Below are positions 49,236 through 59,463 of a stretch of DNA of 64,000 nt, piece by piece. Positions within the stretch are counted from its first letter, which is position 1, and each line of letters starts with the position of its first letter. Position numbers and translations under genes: made by a program. The stretch lies in the NCBI GenBank assembly GCA_022496185.1, contig WTXG01000016.1, positions 372,001 through 436,000 on the forward strand. Direction: 5' to 3'. The notes beneath the pieces were generated by a model that was given only the letters and a program-made list of their open reading frames with translations, was not told where the DNA came from and did not search any database. The DNA is from Multifurca ochricompacta (taxonomy: Eukaryota > Basidiomycota > Agaricomycetes > Russulales > Russulaceae).

Positions 49236-50056
49236 TTACTAGCCATTTGATGTTGGGCTATTCCCTGAAGGCAACTTCCCACTCCCAATGATTTGAGCGG
49301 CTCTCGCTCTCGCCTCTTCAACTGCGGCAAAGGCGCCACTATCACCGGTCCACTATGATATCTGGTGTGCAGGGCTATCGAAAAGCACGTTTAACCGCTT
49401 TGGCGGGGATTCGACCTCGTACAAGAGTTCTGTTGTGGCACTCGGTTAGTCACATAATGCATGACACACCGATGGACCGAGGCGGTCAAGGTGGGATGAT
49501 ATAGAAGGAGACGATTTGTAGCCGCTGGCGGATTGAAAGGAGCCCATAAGTGTTTGTAAGTGCATTCACATAATTGGGTAATAATAGCGTTGGGGGGGTG
49601 GGGATCAAGTTTAATGTAGCATATTGTGCTGTATGGTGCAAAAACTGGCAGGGCAGGCATGAAAAGGATAATCGCGGGTATCATGATGTATTAGCGAGCG
49701 TCGTTGGTGCTGATAGCGAAGTAATCCTCAGGCACGGACATGGGCACCTCCTCGAAAACAGCGGGGGTGAGGTGCTGCGCGCTTCAGGACACACAGTGCC
49801 AACCGAAACGTAGAATATTTGTTTAATTCGCCCAGAATTATGAGTTTGTTTCATGTTTCTGTTGCTTGGGGTCAAAGAAACACCAGAATTCATCTCTTGG
49901 TCCGGAAATGATCGAGAATTGACCCTATGTGCCAATGCGCCACCCACCTCCACAACTGTGAAGGTATTCATCTGCGCACTCATTATTACATTAAGCATAT
50001 GCACTCCACAATACTTATGGACATCCTATCTATAATATTTGTACCCACATGTATAT

Positions 50057-50179
50057 AAGGACTGCAGAGAAGGGTCATCTCACTTAAAGTCTTATTCCCT
50101 TCTCTGCAGGTTAGTATTACTTCGTTGTAGCAAACATAATAAATATACTAAAAGTCTCATTCCCTTCTCTGCAGTCCTT
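50057..50179. repeat. Hairpin-capable element with 18-bp inverted repeats
   Basis: AAGGACTGCAGAGAAGGG at 50057-50074 is the exact reverse complement of 50162-50179. A further copy of the right arm core, CCCTTCTCTGCAG, lies at 50097-50109, within a direct repeat of AAAGTC(T/C)(T/C)ATTCCC. A TATA-like stretch overlaps the left arm. Could be a tiny MITE-like element or a regulatory hairpin. Confidence 0.7.
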
Positions 50180-50519
50180 GTGCGCCCAAGCGCATAAGGC
50201 CCCTTGTATCCGTTCAACGCGACAGTTTCATCATCATCTGAATCATCCAGTCTCGTCTGTCCCACTCACTCTACTCTACTGAGCATCAGCCGAGGAGAGG
50301 AAGAGAAGAAGTCCCCACATCTGGCAAGGACAATATTGAAGATACGCCCGGCACAGGCTAGCCACGTAACGTTGCCCATTCAGAGTGTTCATACCAAAAA
50401 GGCAGAACTCGACCCGAACGGTGTGTCCGTGTCCTAGGTCGAAATTCAGGAGAGTGTGCCTTTCACAAACAATGTTATTAATTCGTCGATACGTAAATGA
50501 TTAACAAATTTCAGTGCAC

Positions 50520-50524
50520 GTTTC
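50520..50524. repeat. Target-site duplication of copia element, left (GTTTC)
   Basis: Matches 62942-62946 exactly. Confidence 0.9.
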
Positions 50525-50935
50525 TGTGGAAACGCAGCTGAGGTTAGATAAGCGCTACCTAAACGGGTAGCAAGATAATTCAGTTGTGAATGGTCAAAAC
50601 TGCTATATTAATTAGTCTTTACCTAAACGGGTAGCAAGATAACTACGCGAGTAATGTTAGCTATACGTGTGGTAAAGATAATCTAAGTAAATACTCACTT
50701 CAGTTGTGAATGGTCAAAACTGAAGTGTACAACACAGAAATAATGTCCTTAAATACTGTAAAGAGTGTGCTGTGCTATGGTCATAAAGGATTGTATCTTT
50801 AATCATAAGTAATCATAGTAAACGAGTGGAATGTCAGTAGGTATATTACAATGTCCACTTAACTCCGTCTTGCACCGGCAACTCTGGTCACCTCTGATCC
50901 AGTCCGGCCAACTCTGATCCGTTACCGGCTCAACA
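50525..50935 (-). repeat. Copia LTR (3' LTR of the minus-strand element)
   Basis: 411 bp; differs from the other copy at three positions only, all transitions at CpG sites. Confidence 0.95.
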
Positions 50936-50946
50936 TCCCCCCGTGA
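50936..50946 (-). promoter_or_regulatory. Copia polypurine tract
   Basis: On the minus strand the bases just before the 3' LTR read CACGGGGGGA, a purine-rich plus-strand primer. Confidence 0.75.
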
Positions 50947-52297
50947 TTAAGACAATCCTATTAGTCCTAATCCAGAGACGAAGTCCATGAGTTTCGCTTG
51001 TGCGTGTGGCTTCGTAAATCCGTCAGCGAGCATATCTGCAGTGGGTGTTCTGATGAGTTCAATAAAGCCTTGCTCGACATATTCGCGGATGGCGTGAAAT
51101 TTGATCGGGATGTGTTTTGAGCGTCTGCCAGTCACAGGATTGAGTGCTAAGTCCACCGCGCCCTTGTTATCACCGTGTAGGGGAATCGGGTCGGAGACTT
51201 CATAGCCTAGTTCAGAAAAGATGCTCCGGTACCACGCGGCTTGATTTGCCGCCTCGGCGAGTGCCATGTACTCGGCATGAGTGGTACTTTGGGCCACGGT
51301 CTTTTGCTTACGCGAAGTCCATGAGATCGCTGAGTCAGCAAGGAGGAAGACATAGCCCGAGGTTGAATGAAAGTCATCGGCATCGTCTCCAAGGCTGGAG
51401 TCTGAATAACCGACGAGACTGGTCCCGCACGCTCCATCGTAGCATAGCCGTAGGTCAGCTGTACTGTTTAGATAAGCCAGTACGTACTTGGCAAGTCGTA
51501 GATGTTGCGGGGAAGGGTTTGCTGCGTACTGCGCAAGGCGCGCTACAGCGAAAGAGATGTCTGGGCGGGTCCCAATTTGTACATACAGTAAGCTCCCAAT
51601 GATTTGTTGAAAATGTGTTATTTCTGCTTGAGTAGCCTGACTGGTGTACTTTACCAAATGGACCTCAGCCCCAGCAGGAAGAGGCGTGCGGGTGGGGTTA
51701 GCGTCCGCCATGCCAAAGCGTCCTACAATCTCTGAGATGTACCGGGATTGGTCGATCTCCAAACGCCTGGCCGATCTGTCACGGGTGATCCGAACTCCGA
51801 GATAAGAGTCGATCTCGCCTAGATCAGTCATTTCATAGCGCCGAGATAAGATACCTTTGATCCGGTTAACTTCATCGAGAGAGTCGCCTAAGATGGTGAT
51901 GTCGTCGACATAGAGGATAATAATGATTAGTCCCTCCCCTTCTTGGCGACGACACACGTAAACTCCTGCATCGGAATGCGTGCGCGTGAAGCCGAGCTCC
52001 AAAAGGACTCCATGGAATTGCAAGTTCCATGCGCGCGAGGCTTGTTTGAGACCGTAAATTGCCTTTTTGAGTAGGCATACCTTGTTCTCCTGACCTGATT
52101 CGACGAAACCCAGTGGTTGCTCCATGTAAATTACCTCATCCAGTAGCCCATTGAGGAATGCCGACTTGACATCCATCTGATGGATCTCCCAATCCTCTAG
52201 CGCGGCCAATGCTAGCAAGAGTCGCAAGGACTCGAACCGAGCTACTGGAGAGAATGTTTCATCGTAATCAATTCCCTGAATCTGAGTAAAACCCTTC
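50947..52297 (-). pseudogene. Copia polyprotein, C-terminal part (reverse transcriptase and RNase H)
   Basis: Continues the copia gag-pol frame from the insertion point. Near the junction the minus strand reads GFTQIQGIDYDETFSPVARF, the start of the Ty1/copia reverse transcriptase. Then follow DVKSAFLNG, GLKQASRAWN, the catalytic LYVDDITILG, and SRRYEMTDLGE. The RNase H part has GYSDSSLGDD, SWTSRKQKTVAQSTTHAEYM and LHGDNKGAVDLA, then KHIPIKFH. It ends with a stop near the polypurine tract. The reading frame is open for its full length. It cannot be translated with the N-terminal part because of the inserted gypsy element, so the copia is disrupted. Confidence 0.93.
52293..52297. repeat. Target-site duplication of gypsy element, left (CCTTC)
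   Basis: Matches 59459-59463 exactly. Confidence 0.95.
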
Positions 52298-53038
52298 TGT
52301 CACAGCCAGGTCTCTGCTGTGTCTAGGATCGTTCAAGTCAAGCCCCTTCAAGATATGGAGTGCCTGCCAGGTCAAGACTGTCAAGGACAAGTCAGTTCAA
52401 GGGGTCAGGGTGAACCACAGGGGCCAGGATCAAGGATCAAGGTCAAGGTTATCAAAGCAAGTCAATTCAAGGTGTCAAAGCGAACCACAGAGGGCCGCGG
52501 TTAGGGTTCAAGGCCCACACAAGATAAGGAGGGCACGCGTGCAAGAAGCGAGTCGAAGCAGTGGCAATAGGCCCTGCTGGAGGTTCTGGGGTGAAGGCTT
52601 CCTAAGTTGCAGCTTAGGAAGTTCAAGGGGATTCTTGGTGAAGAACAGTAGACCTGTATTAGATACAAGAGAACAGACTTAATGTCTGTCTCTCTAGTAT
52701 GTCTCCTTAAATACAAGTATTCTAGTGTCTTTGTAATTACAGTAAAGTGGAATGTTCAGTATAGTAACTAGCCAAGTGAATCTCCATTGGAGATTGAGAC
52801 AGGAAGAGGAAGTGGTGTTGCACCCACTCCAAAGGCGAATGAGTGTCAATCCAAGTCAGTCCAAAAAGTCCGGAAATCAGATAAAATAAAGATCATCAAC
52901 TCCAGTCACATGACTCGGAGTGAGAAGTCGAAACGTTGAAACAGAAGTCGAACGCGCGCGGCTCGAAAAACCGTCACAAAACATCACACGCGCGTCACAC
53001 GCGCGTCGCAAGCTGTCACATCGACAATAAGCGTCACA
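52298..53038 (-). repeat. Gypsy LTR (3' LTR of the minus-strand element)
   Basis: 741 bp. Near its plus-strand end it has two copies of a GTCACACGCGC-type unit where the other LTR has three. Confidence 0.95.
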
Positions 53039-53060
53039 TCACCCCCGTTGTACGGTCGAG
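53039..53060 (-). promoter_or_regulatory. Gypsy polypurine tract
   Basis: On the minus strand the bases before the 3' LTR read AACGGGGGTGA, which fits a polypurine tract. Confidence 0.7.
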
Positions 53061-53481
53061 CTTGCCCCTAAGCTCAGTTGATTAGAGTCGCGCCAGTGAT
53101 ACGCAGAGGAAGGTGGAGATCTTCGCGTCGTCGATGGCGTCGAGAGCGTCCGATCTCGTCTGATTGGAGTGTCGCGTGAAGTTCTGGTTGGTGCGCGTGA
53201 TGTTAGATAAGATGTAAATTGCGTTTGAACATCGCGGCCAGTCCGGTCCGCCTGCCGTCGTCAACGCGCGAGTTCTTCTTGGTAGACTAGATCTGAGTCG
53301 TCTGGTAGCATAATGATTATGTGAGATCTCCGTCTAGATTGCATGATCGCGAAAGTCGTCTAAAGATAAGCCCATTAGAGATGTGAACCTTGATCTGTCT
53401 TGACAAAGCGTTCGCTGGAAGCGGAAGTCGTTAAGGAAAATAGTGAAAATGGGCCTTTAATTGTCAGAATTTACCCCCCCT

Positions 53482-56400
53482 CTAAGACTGGTGCCGACCC
53501 TGGCGCCTAGATAGTGAATCGTAGTAGGCGCGGATGAGATCTGGGGCATGACAATCCTCCTCATCGACCCAAGAGTTATCACTGGCTGGATAACCTTTCC
53601 AGCTGACTAAGTACTGGAGTTTCTTTGCGCGTCCATAAGTGCGATGATTTAAGATCGCATCCACTTCATATTCTTCTTCCTGGTTGATAAGATCGGGAGG
53701 GGGCCTCGCGTAATTAGGGCCATGAGCGTCAGTTTCCATATAAGGCGATAAAAGATCAATGTGGAATACATTGTGGATCTTCATGTGGTCCGGCAGAGCT
53801 AGGCGATAGGCAACAGGGGAAATACAAGCCGAGATAATAAAGGGTCCATATCGTCGAGGGGCCAATTTGGAGGACGGGAAATGCGTCTTCAGATTCTTTC
53901 CTTCGAGCCAGACCTGCGCGCCGATCTTGAATTGTGGTCGGGCCGGTAGATCCGTGGTTGTCCGGAATGCGTGTTCTGCGCGGGATTGAGCGTCGCGTAG
54001 ATTGCGCATTCGCTCGTCAACCTGTGGAACATTAGTGTCACTAGTCTCGGCCTTCCAGTCAAATTGAGTGCCGTGGATCAGTACGTGTGGGGAGATTTTC
54101 GTCTTATCATGCGGCCATGAATTGTGCACATATTCTGCTAGCGGTAGATAGTCTGGCCATTTATGTTGATCATCACTTATCCAGAGTCTCAAGTACTGTT
54201 CGAGCCAAAGATTCATACGTTCGCTAGATCCATCTGTCCGAGGGTGAAACGCCGTTGATAAATTCTGTTGAACTTGAAGGACCTTTGCTAGTGCACGCGA
54301 GAAATGTGATGTAAACCGCGGATCTCGATCGGAGATGATGCGTCGCGGGACTCCGAAGAACGGGAGGAGATGGCGATAGTAGAGCGTGGCAATGCCTTCA
54401 CCGGTAATCTCCTTAGAGCAAGGTATGAACTTGGCTGCCTTAGAACATCCCTGGTCTACGATCGTGAGTACCGCGTCATACTTTCCAGCCGGCGGGAGAT
54501 CCGTGATGAGATCCATAGCAATATATTGAAATGGGCCGTCGGTTGCCGGTACATCTAATGGAAAGATCGGCGCCTTCTTCGTGAGTTTCGGCTTATTTTC
54601 CTGACATTTGGCGCATCCTCGGACATATTCTCGTACAAAATCCTTCAGATCTCCTCCCTCAAACTCGCGCTGTACTCCGCGTGTGGTTTTGTCGATTCCG
54701 GGGTGTCCTGCCAACACGTGATCATGGTATCGTTGTAGAATCTCGCGTCGTTCTGGAAGGGTACTGGGGAAGGGAAGTTTCACCGACTGCGTCATCTTAA
54801 CGAATAACTCTGCTGGTAGGACTGTGACTTCGTCGTTGTCGTTCTCGCCTTGGTCCGCATCTGGTCGTCGTGAGAGCATATCGGCAACGGTATGAAGCTT
54901 TCCTGGGACGTGCTCTAATGTAAAGTCAAAGTCTGCGAGCTCCTGGAGCCATCTAGCCTGTCGTCTATTGAGTTTCTGGGGTTCCTTAAAGTACTGAAGA
55001 TTGTTATGATCGGTGCGCACTTGGACCTTGTGCTTGGCGCCTAGGAGATATTGACGCCACGATCTAAACGCAACGATGATCGCGAATAGCTCTCGATCGT
55101 AGATGTCCCAATTACGTTGCGTTGCATCTAAGGTTTTTGACAGGTAAGCGATCGGATGTAGTCGTCCCTCGGGATCCTTTTGGCTGAGAGTTGCCCCGAG
55201 AGCATAGCCTGAAGCATCCGCGTCTACGATGAAGGGCTCTTCGAAGTCCGGTTGCATTAACACGGGTTGGGAGGTTACGCGCTGTTTGAGGATGTCAAAC
55301 GCTTTCTGTTCTGTTTCCGTCCATCTCCAAGGGTTCTTGACGCTAGTAAGCGCGTTCAACGGAGCTGCAATCTTACTGAATCCTTGGATGAACCGTCGAT
55401 AGAATTGGCAGAATCCGAGGAACGAGCGCACTTCTTTTACGGTTGTGGGCGTTTTCCAGGCTGCGACGCCTTCTACCTTAACCGGATCCATGTGTACCTG
55501 ATTCGCTTCTAAAATGAGCCCTAGGTACTCGATGCGCGTTTGCTCAAAGGCGCATTTCCCCGGCTTAAGATAAAGATCCAATTTACTGAGTTTATCTAGG
55601 ACGCGATGGACTTTGGACTGATGATCTCGGAGGTTATGATCGGTGTGGATTAAAATGTCATCCATGTAGACAGTGAACCAGGCTTTCCCAGCTTCGTCTC
55701 GTTCGTTAAGTTCCTCTCTGAATTCCGCATTCATCATGGTCTGGAATGTTGCCGGAGAGTTTGTAAGTCCAAAGAACATAACGTTTGGTTCGTACAGGCC
55801 GCGATTGGTCTTGAAAGCTGCCTTCCATCTATCCTCAGGGACTATTTGGATGTTGTTGTACCCCCAGCGGACATCCATCTTTGTGAATAAAGTGCTGCCG
55901 CGGACACGGTCGATAAGCTCGGGGATCAATGGTAATGGATAAGTGTTTCGGATCGTCCACTGATTTAATTTGCGATAGTCTTGGACCGGTCTGAGTTTCC
56001 CATCCTTCTTCTTGATGAAGAAGAAGGGCGATGCGTATGGCGATTTTGACTCTTTAATGTACCCCTTCTGTAGGTGCTCCTCTAAGAATTTATTTAACGC
56101 GTCCTGTTCTCCGGGCCCCAGAGGGTAGATCTTACAATCTAGTGTTGACGGTGCATCTGGCTTTAATTCAATTCGATGATCCCACGGCCGGGCCTCAGGG
56201 AATCGCTGCGCTTCCTGGTCACTGAACACCTTCTGATGTCGATGGTACTCCTTCGGCACGATCTGATCCCAAGAGCGCTTGATATTATCTTTCGCTTTGA
56301 TCGCTAGTTCCTGAGCGATATTCAATTTTCTAACATGTGCTCCCGGTACGCTGAGTTGGATCGATTGCATAAGACGTCCTTGTCTCCAGTCTATAATCGG

Positions 56401-57861
56401 GTTACTAGCAGCGAACCAAGGGTAGCCCAAGATCATTTGGTCCGTCCCGATTGACGCAATATAGAACCGGTGTCGCTGAGATTTGTTGTTTGTAATTAGA
56501 TCTAGATCAACATATTGATTAATGCGCGGGGTGGCGTTAGGGGTCCCATCAGCGTTTCGTAATTTCTTTGGGATCGTGAGTCGTTTTGTCGGGAGTCGAT
56601 ATTTGATGACCGTTCTATAGTTAATAAAATTTTCTGTTGCACCACTATCAATGAGTGCTTCTATGCTGGCCTTCTCTTTCACACCATGGAGAGGGATAAC
56701 CACATTCATTGCCCGGATAGGTGAGATGAATACATGATGTGAAACTATCGCTCGAATGAAGGCCGCGCCATTCAAGCGATATAAGAAATCCTCATCATTC
56801 TTAAATTTATTCTGCAGTTCGAGGCGTTGGTCGTCGGTCAGAGATTTCAAGGAAGCAGCGATTGCTGCGATATTCATTGTCGGCTTCGAAATGTTTGATC
56901 CGGTGGGTACCGTCGCAGTCGTCGGAGTGACGTTCATGATAGTGGCGGTCCGGGTCGGATCGGTCGTAGTCTGCCGTGGAGCTTTAGTTGGGCAATCTCT
57001 GATGAGATGTCCTCGGCGTCCGCATTCGAAACAGCGACCCTCCTTTCTACAGCGTTCTTTATCTTCTGTGGTGACTGCTTTTCTGATTGTGTCTGCGTTC
57101 ATGGCATTCGGGGCGCGTCGTCGAGGGAGAGTGAACTTTACTCCTTGATCATTATTTTGACTAGTGATTGTTGTTTTGTTCCCAAGAAGGCTCTGGATGA
57201 AGACCCAGTTCGCGTGGTATCTTCGGGCTGAATCTGCTGTTTCGTCGAACGTCCGGGGGCTGCCCTGGGTAATCATAGTCTGCACGAGTCTCCGTGGTAA
57301 TCCTTTCTGAAAACTCTGCCGTGTTGCCGGGTCATCCAGGTGCAGTCCGGCCCGAGCTGCGAGATCTCGGAAATCGGCGATATAATCGTCGATGTTTCTA
57401 TTTGTCATCCGGAGTTTCTCCAACTCCTCTAGTGCTTTTTGCTCGGTGGTTTCATCGGCGAACGCCGCCTGAAACGTTTGTCGGAATTTCTCCCACGGGT
57501 GCGGCTCCTGAATTCTGGCGTGGGCTACATTTGCTAGCCACCTCGTCTGCTCCGTCACCCATCTGCTAATCTTGGGTCCTCTCATTAGGGTCAACACATA
57601 CGATATTCTGGAGATTTCATTTTTTATGACTGTCGCTTGGCTATTTAGGAAGATGTGGAGCTCCACTCGAGTCCACCAGTGTTCTGCTTCAGCTCGGTTT
57701 CCATCAAAGAATGGGGGTGGTGCCCCTTCGATTCGGTCTCCTGTCGCGCCGTCCTTGGGTGTCGTGGTGGTGAGTAATTCAGTCAGTCCTTCTTCAGGGT
57801 CCTCTGGATCCACTGATTGTTGTTGTTGTCTAGGTTGGGAATCAGGTGGCGTGGTCGACAT
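53482..57861 (-). CDS. Gypsy gag-pol polyprotein with chromodomain
   Basis: 1459 aa, one uninterrupted frame. Approximate residue positions: gag 1-300 with a zinc knuckle CFECGRRGHLIRDC near 275; aspartic protease LIDSGATENFI near 400; reverse transcriptase with VQDYRKLNQWTIRNTYPLP, then the catalytic YMDDILIH near 730; RNase H with VDADASGYALGATLSQ near 880 and TDHNNLQYF near 950; integrase with an HHCC finger (HPGIDKT.. CAKCQ) near 1045-1085 and the D,D,E residues in AMDLITDL, ISDRDPRF and SSERMN between 1115 and 1215; a C-terminal chromodomain YEVDAILNHR..YLVSWKGYPASDNSW, near 1390-1440, which directs insertion to modified histones. The chromodomain and domain order place it in the chromoviruses. 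All catalytic residues are present. Confidence 0.96.
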   Translation of the reverse strand: MSTTPPDSQPRQQQQSVDPEDPEEGLTELLTTTTPKDGATGDRIEGAPPPFFDGNRAEAEHWWTRVELHIFLNSQATVIKNEISRISYVLTLMRGPKISRWVTEQTRWLANVAHARIQEPHPWEKFRQTFQAAFADETTEQKALEELEKLRMTNRNIDDYIADFRDLAARAGLHLDDPATRQSFQKGLPRRLVQTMITQGSPRTFDETADSARRYHANWVFIQSLLGNKTTITSQNNDQGVKFTLPRRRAPNAMNADTIRKAVTTEDKERCRKEGRCFECGRRGHLIRDCPTKAPRQTTTDPTRTATIMNVTPTTATVPTGSNISKPTMNIAAIAASLKSLTDDQRLELQNKFKNDEDFLYRLNGAAFIRAIVSHHVFISPIRAMNVVIPLHGVKEKASIEALIDSGATENFINYRTVIKYRLPTKRLTIPKKLRNADGTPNATPRINQYVDLDLITNNKSQRHRFYIASIGTDQMILGYPWFAASNPIIDWRQGRLMQSIQLSVPGAHVRKLNIAQELAIKAKDNIKRSWDQIVPKEYHRHQKVFSDQEAQRFPEARPWDHRIELKPDAPSTLDCKIYPLGPGEQDALNKFLEEHLQKGYIKESKSPYASPFFFIKKKDGKLRPVQDYRKLNQWTIRNTYPLPLIPELIDRVRGSTLFTKMDVRWGYNNIQIVPEDRWKAAFKTNRGLYEPNVMFFGLTNSPATFQTMMNAEFREELNERDEAGKAWFTVYMDDILIHTDHNLRDHQSKVHRVLDKLSKLDLYLKPGKCAFEQTRIEYLGLILEANQVHMDPVKVEGVAAWKTPTTVKEVRSFLGFCQFYRRFIQGFSKIAAPLNALTSVKNPWRWTETEQKAFDILKQRVTSQPVLMQPDFEEPFIVDADASGYALGATLSQKDPEGRLHPIAYLSKTLDATQRNWDIYDRELFAIIVAFRSWRQYLLGAKHKVQVRTDHNNLQYFKEPQKLNRRQARWLQELADFDFTLEHVPGKLHTVADMLSRRPDADQGENDNDEVTVLPAELFVKMTQSVKLPFPSTLPERREILQRYHDHVLAGHPGIDKTTRGVQREFEGGDLKDFVREYVRGCAKCQENKPKLTKKAPIFPLDVPATDGPFQYIAMDLITDLPPAGKYDAVLTIVDQGCSKAAKFIPCSKEITGEGIATLYYRHLLPFFGVPRRIISDRDPRFTSHFSRALAKVLQVQQNLSTAFHPRTDGSSERMNLWLEQYLRLWISDDQHKWPDYLPLAEYVHNSWPHDKTKISPHVLIHGTQFDWKAETSDTNVPQVDERMRNLRDAQSRAEHAFRTTTDLPARPQFKIGAQVWLEGKNLKTHFPSSKLAPRRYGPFIISACISPVAYRLALPDHMKIHNVFHIDLLSPYMETDAHGPNYARPPPDLINQEEEYEVDAILNHRTYGRAKKLQYLVSWKGYPASDNSWVDEEDCHAPDLIRAYYDSLSRRQGRHQS

Positions 57862-58706
57862 CGGTCCTGGATTCGGTACTGCCGGTGGTGCGTTGAATAA
57901 CGGTTGGAGAATACGTTTTGTCAGTGGGGTTTCGGTGGATTTAAGTGCGTGTATTTCAGTTTCGTTTGGGGGCTACTCTAATAGCCTCTATCTGTCCTAG
58001 GTTGTTTAGGACGGACGTGGTATCAAGTCTTTAGGCAAAGATCGACTGCGAGCCGCGTATGTCGGTAGGGGGTCCAATATCCCCTAAAAGGTACGTTTTC
58101 CTTTCGCGACTCTTAACCAGCGTGTGTTTCTCTTTCAGCTCCGGGTCGATGTCGTCGGTCAATCGGACAGGAAGGAGGTCGCTACAGGTGCAAGATTCGT
58201 TTCGATGGGGTCAATGGAAATCCCTGGAGCAGTCGCGCTTTCCAGTCAAGGTTCGAGGACGAAGTCGGGGTTCGGGGAGTTAGTGTCGTGTGGGGAACTG
58301 TCAGTCGGGGGATCGCTTGCAAGAAGGGCAAAGCGGTTCCGGTTCTCAGGTAAGACGCGTTCGATTTCTGGGGTACTGATCTATCTTCTAGGTTTCGATC
58401 CGGAGATTGGTTTTCGAGGGACGCGTCGTCTGTCAAAGGGGTCTGCGGAGTGGGGCGTTGTCGTTCGGGGATTCGGGAGAGGGGGAGGAGTCGTCCGAAG
58501 GCGTCCGAGGTTCCCTTGCAGAATAAGACGTCTTCGTTCAGGGTTCGGACAAGAGGACGCGGGTCTGGGTGAGTCTCTTTCTTCTTGAGTTCTGGGGCCG
58601 GCGATTAGGATCGCTGGCGTCTAGGTGTCGGGGCGAGGGACGCGTCGTCGTCGCCTCGCGCGTTCAGTAAGTTCTTTTCTTTCTAAGTTCTGTAAGTCTG
58701 TTCTAA
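57862..58706 (-). other. Gypsy 5' leader
   Basis: About 845 bp between the gag start and the 5' LTR on the minus strand. The bases next to the 5' LTR (minus strand TTAGAACAGACTTACAG) do not start with TGG, so no standard tRNA 3'-end primer site was recognised. Short plus-strand ORFs here are not coding. Confidence 0.6.
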
Positions 58707-59458
58707 TGTCACAGCCAGGTCTCTGCTGTGTCTAGGATCGTTCAAGTCAAGCCCCTTCAAGATATGGAGTGCCTGCCAGGTCAAGACTGTCAAGGACAAG
58801 TCAGTTCAAGGGGTCAGGGTGAACCACAGGGGCCAGGATCAAGGATCAAGGTCAAGGTTATCAAAGCAAGTCAATTCAAGGTGTCAAAGCGAACCACAGA
58901 GGGCCGCGGTTAGGGTTCAAGGCCCACACAAGATAAGGAGGGCACGCGTGCAAGAAGCGAGTCGAAGCAGTGGCAATAGGCCCTGCTGGAGGTTCTGGGG
59001 TGAAGGCTTCCTAAGTTGCAGCTTAGGAAGTTCAAGGGGATTCTTGGTGAAGAACAGTAGACCTGTATTAGATACAAGAGAACAGACTTAATGTCTGTCT
59101 CTCTAGTATGTCTCCTTAAATACAAGTATTCTAGTGTCTTTGTAATTACAGTAAAGTGGAATGTTCAGTATAGTAACTAGCCAAGTGAATCTCCATTGGA
59201 GATTGAGACAGGAAGAGGAAGTGGTGTTGCACCCACTCCAAAGGCGAATGAGTGTCAATCCAAGTCAGTCCAAAAAGTCCGGAAATCAGATAAAATAAAG
59301 ATCATCAACTCCAGTCACATGACTCGGAGTGAGAAGTCGAAACGTTGAAACAGAAGTCGAACGCGCGCGGCTCGAAAAACCGTCACAAAACGTCACACGC
59401 GCGTCACACGCGCGTCACACGCGCGTCGCAAGCTGTCACATCGACAATAAGCGTCACA
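58707..59458 (-). repeat. Gypsy LTR (5' LTR of the minus-strand element)
   Basis: 752 bp; identical to the other LTR except one A/G difference at a CpG and one extra 11-bp repeat unit. Confidence 0.95.
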
Positions 59459-59463
59459 CCTTC
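59459..59463. repeat. Target-site duplication of gypsy element, right (CCTTC)
   Basis: Same five bases as at 52293-52297. Confidence 0.95.

Larger units (their letters stand above)
49236..50524. other. Intergenic flank of the nested transposon
   Basis: No recognised gene. Holds the repeated-hairpin sequence at 50057-50179. Its last five bases, GTTTC (50520-50524), form the left target-site copy of the copia insertion. Confidence 0.45.
52298..59458 (-). mobile_element. Ty3/gypsy chromovirus, intact, nested in the copia reverse transcriptase
   Basis: LTRs of 741 bp (52298-53038) and 752 bp (58707-59458) begin TGTCACAG and end GCGTCACA, flanked by the CCTTC duplication. One complete 1459-aa polyprotein lies on the minus strand between them. 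LTRs differ by one CpG transition and one extra 11-bp unit of a short tandem repeat, so the insertion is recent and possibly still mobile. It joined the copia after the latter had inserted. Confidence 0.96.

Noticed and set aside
49390..49450. Minus-strand B-box-like GGTCGAATCCCCGCC
   Set aside because: The T-stem does not pair and no matching acceptor or anticodon arm is present.
57862..58588. Plus-strand ORFs in the gypsy leader, up to 154 aa
   Set aside because: Opposite to element sense, low-complexity, and absent of domain motifs.
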